From NCBI RefSeq assembly GCF_003003095.1, contig NZ_PVTT01000001.1, positions 992,001 through 1,056,000 on the forward strand: 64,000 bases of DNA, written 5' to 3'. This stretch comes from Hasllibacter halocynthiae. Lineage in GTDB: Bacteria > Pseudomonadota > Alphaproteobacteria > Rhodobacterales > Rhodobacteraceae. The notes beneath the pieces are model-generated. The model made no database searches. It was not told the origin of the DNA and saw only the letters and a list, made by a program, of their open reading frames with translations. The translations under genes were made by a program, and so were the position numbers. Every line of letters begins with the position of its first letter. Position 1 is the first letter of the stretch. Of this stretch, positions 63,164 through 64,000 are shown piece after piece.

Positions 63164-64000
63164 CAGGCCACCGCCCGTCCGGCCAGGGCGGCCTCCAGCC
63201 GCGCCTCGACCTCGGCGGCGCGCCGCTCGTAGGTGTGGTCCCGCAGCGTCCGGCTCCGCGCGGCGGCGCCGATCCGGGCGGCCCGTCCGGGCGTCAGGCC
63301 CTCTAGCGCCTCGGCCACCTCCGCGCCGTCCCGCGCGACCAGCACCTCGCGTCCGGGCGCGAGGAACGCGTCCAGCCCCTCCCAGGCGTCGGTGATCAGG
63401 CAGGCCCCCGCCCCCGCGACCTCGAAGACGCGCGTGGCCGGCGAGTGGCCGTTGGCCGCCATCGACTCGCGCGAGACGTTCAGGACGGCCAGCGGCGTGC
63501 AGTTGAACGCGTTGTGCTCGCGCGTCGAGACGTGGCCCAGCAGCCGGACGTTGCCCGGCAGGTCCTTGCCCTCCCACCCCGACCCGCCGAGCAGGAAGTC
63601 CCTGCCCGGCAGCATCGCGGCGGGGCGCAGGAAGAACTCCTCCACCCGGGCCTCGCGGTCGGGCAGGCGGTTGCCGAGGAAGGCGAGGCCGGCGGCGAAG
63701 CGCGGCTCCGGCGCGGCCGGGTGGTGCGTCTCGGGGTCGAGCGCGTTGTAGACCGGCACGCAGTCCTGCGCGCCCAGGGCGCGGTAGCGTCCGATCACCG
63801 GATCGCCCCCGCCATAGGTCAGCACGAGGTCGAGGCGCGGCAGCCAGGCGCGGAGCGGATCGGATGGGTCTGCCTCGAGCCCTGCGAGCGTCGCCGGCGC
63901 GTCCACGTCCCAGTAGAGGCGCAGCGCCCCCGGCCGCGCGGCGGACCAGACGGCCTCCTGTATCTCGGCGTCCAGTACCCCCACGCCCGAGCACTTGATC
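63163..64000 (-). CDS. CgeB-like glycosyltransferase (partial, N-terminus outside the window)
   Basis: About 279 codons; the 5' part runs off the window edge. The visible part has LRLYWDVDAPATLAGLEADP, LDLVLTYGGGDPVIGRYRAL, AGLAFLGNRLPDREARVEEF and TRVFEVAGAGACLITDAWEG, the last matching the neighbour. A sugar transferase of the same glycan cluster. An internal ATG/GTG start is unlikely, since the frame stays open to the edge with KCSGVGVLDAEIQEAVW. Confidence 0.82.
   Translation of the reverse strand, partial: IKCSGVGVLDAEIQEAVWSAARPGALRLYWDVDAPATLAGLEADPSDPLRAWLPRLDLVLTYGGGDPVIGRYRALGAQDCVPVYNALDPETHHPAAPEPRFAAGLAFLGNRLPDREARVEEFFLRPAAMLPGRDFLLGGSGWEGKDLPGNVRLLGHVSTREHNAFNCTPLAVLNVSRESMAANGHSPATRVFEVAGAGACLITDAWEGLDAFLAPGREVLVARDGAEVAEALEGLTPGRAARIGAAARSRTLRDHTYERRAAEVEARLEAALAGRAVA

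Noticed and set aside
1-64000. tRNA, rRNA, CRISPR arrays, insertion sequences, phage integrase or attachment sites
   Set aside because: None was recognised by reading. No regularly spaced repeats, transposase motifs or tRNA-like cloverleaf was seen. A dedicated RNA search would still be needed to exclude small RNAs.

Overview
The window is about 70% GC and its gene content and order point to an alphaproteobacterium of the Rhodobacterales (Rhodobacteraceae/Paracoccaceae type). Markers are the aconitase - ccmDCBA - Mth938 - secF - secD - yajC - serS - der - bamB - yfgM block, an RTX-like acidic protein, several TRAP and ABC importers, an Atm1-type exporter and a sitABCD manganese importer. The genus cannot be named from sequence alone. 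No rRNA, tRNA, CRISPR array, insertion sequence or phage gene was recognised.

Region 1 (1-25 kb) is mostly housekeeping. It holds the end of aconitase, cytochrome c maturation genes ccmABCD, the Sec accessory genes secD/secF/yajC, seryl-tRNA synthetase, a TspO-like membrane protein, the ribosome GTPase der and the outer-membrane assembly pair bamB/yfgM-like. An RND efflux pair with an unusually large permease, an RTX-like protein, an Atm1-type ABC exporter, a LysM protein and an iron-type superoxide dismutase follow. Region 2 (24.2-27.8 kb) has a cluster of very small proteins, some with a membrane segment, then ruvX, a DUF1289 gene, a TSUP exporter and dusA.

Region 3 (27.8-39.2 kb) is a long minus-strand reductive pyrimidine catabolism operon. 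It encodes PreT and PreA (dihydropyrimidine dehydrogenase), a dihydropyrimidinase, a beta-ureidopropionase-type amidohydrolase and a four-gene NMT1-type ABC importer. Four genes with no obvious part in the pathway are packed into it: a 284-residue protein of clearly lower GC, a 104-residue immunity-like protein and two overlapping related lipoproteins. Region 4 (39.2-45.0 kb) has the sitABCD manganese importer, with two palindromic operator-like sites at its start, and the arsenate-detoxifying pair GAPDH-arsJ. Region 5 (45.0-50.0 kb) is a polyamine-type ABC importer operon with an embedded DUF1330 gene.

Region 6 (50.1-59.3 kb) is the most interesting. A GntR regulator, co-oriented with a Gfo/Idh/MocA dehydrogenase gene, diverges from an SsuD-like flavin monooxygenase, an aldo-keto reductase and a flavin reductase. 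These three overlap stop-to-start and are followed by a TRAP transporter. The regulator-monooxygenase-reductase-flavin reductase order resembles the oxidative (sulfo-SMO) sulfoquinovose pathway, but a TRAP importer takes the place of the ABC importer and no glycosidase is present. A second TRAP-type binding protein carries an extra N-terminal domain. Region 7 (59.4-64 kb) has a manganese catalase and, on the other strand, the start of a glycan cluster: a UXS-like epimerase, a methyltransferase and two related CgeB-like glycosyltransferases, the last cut by the window edge.
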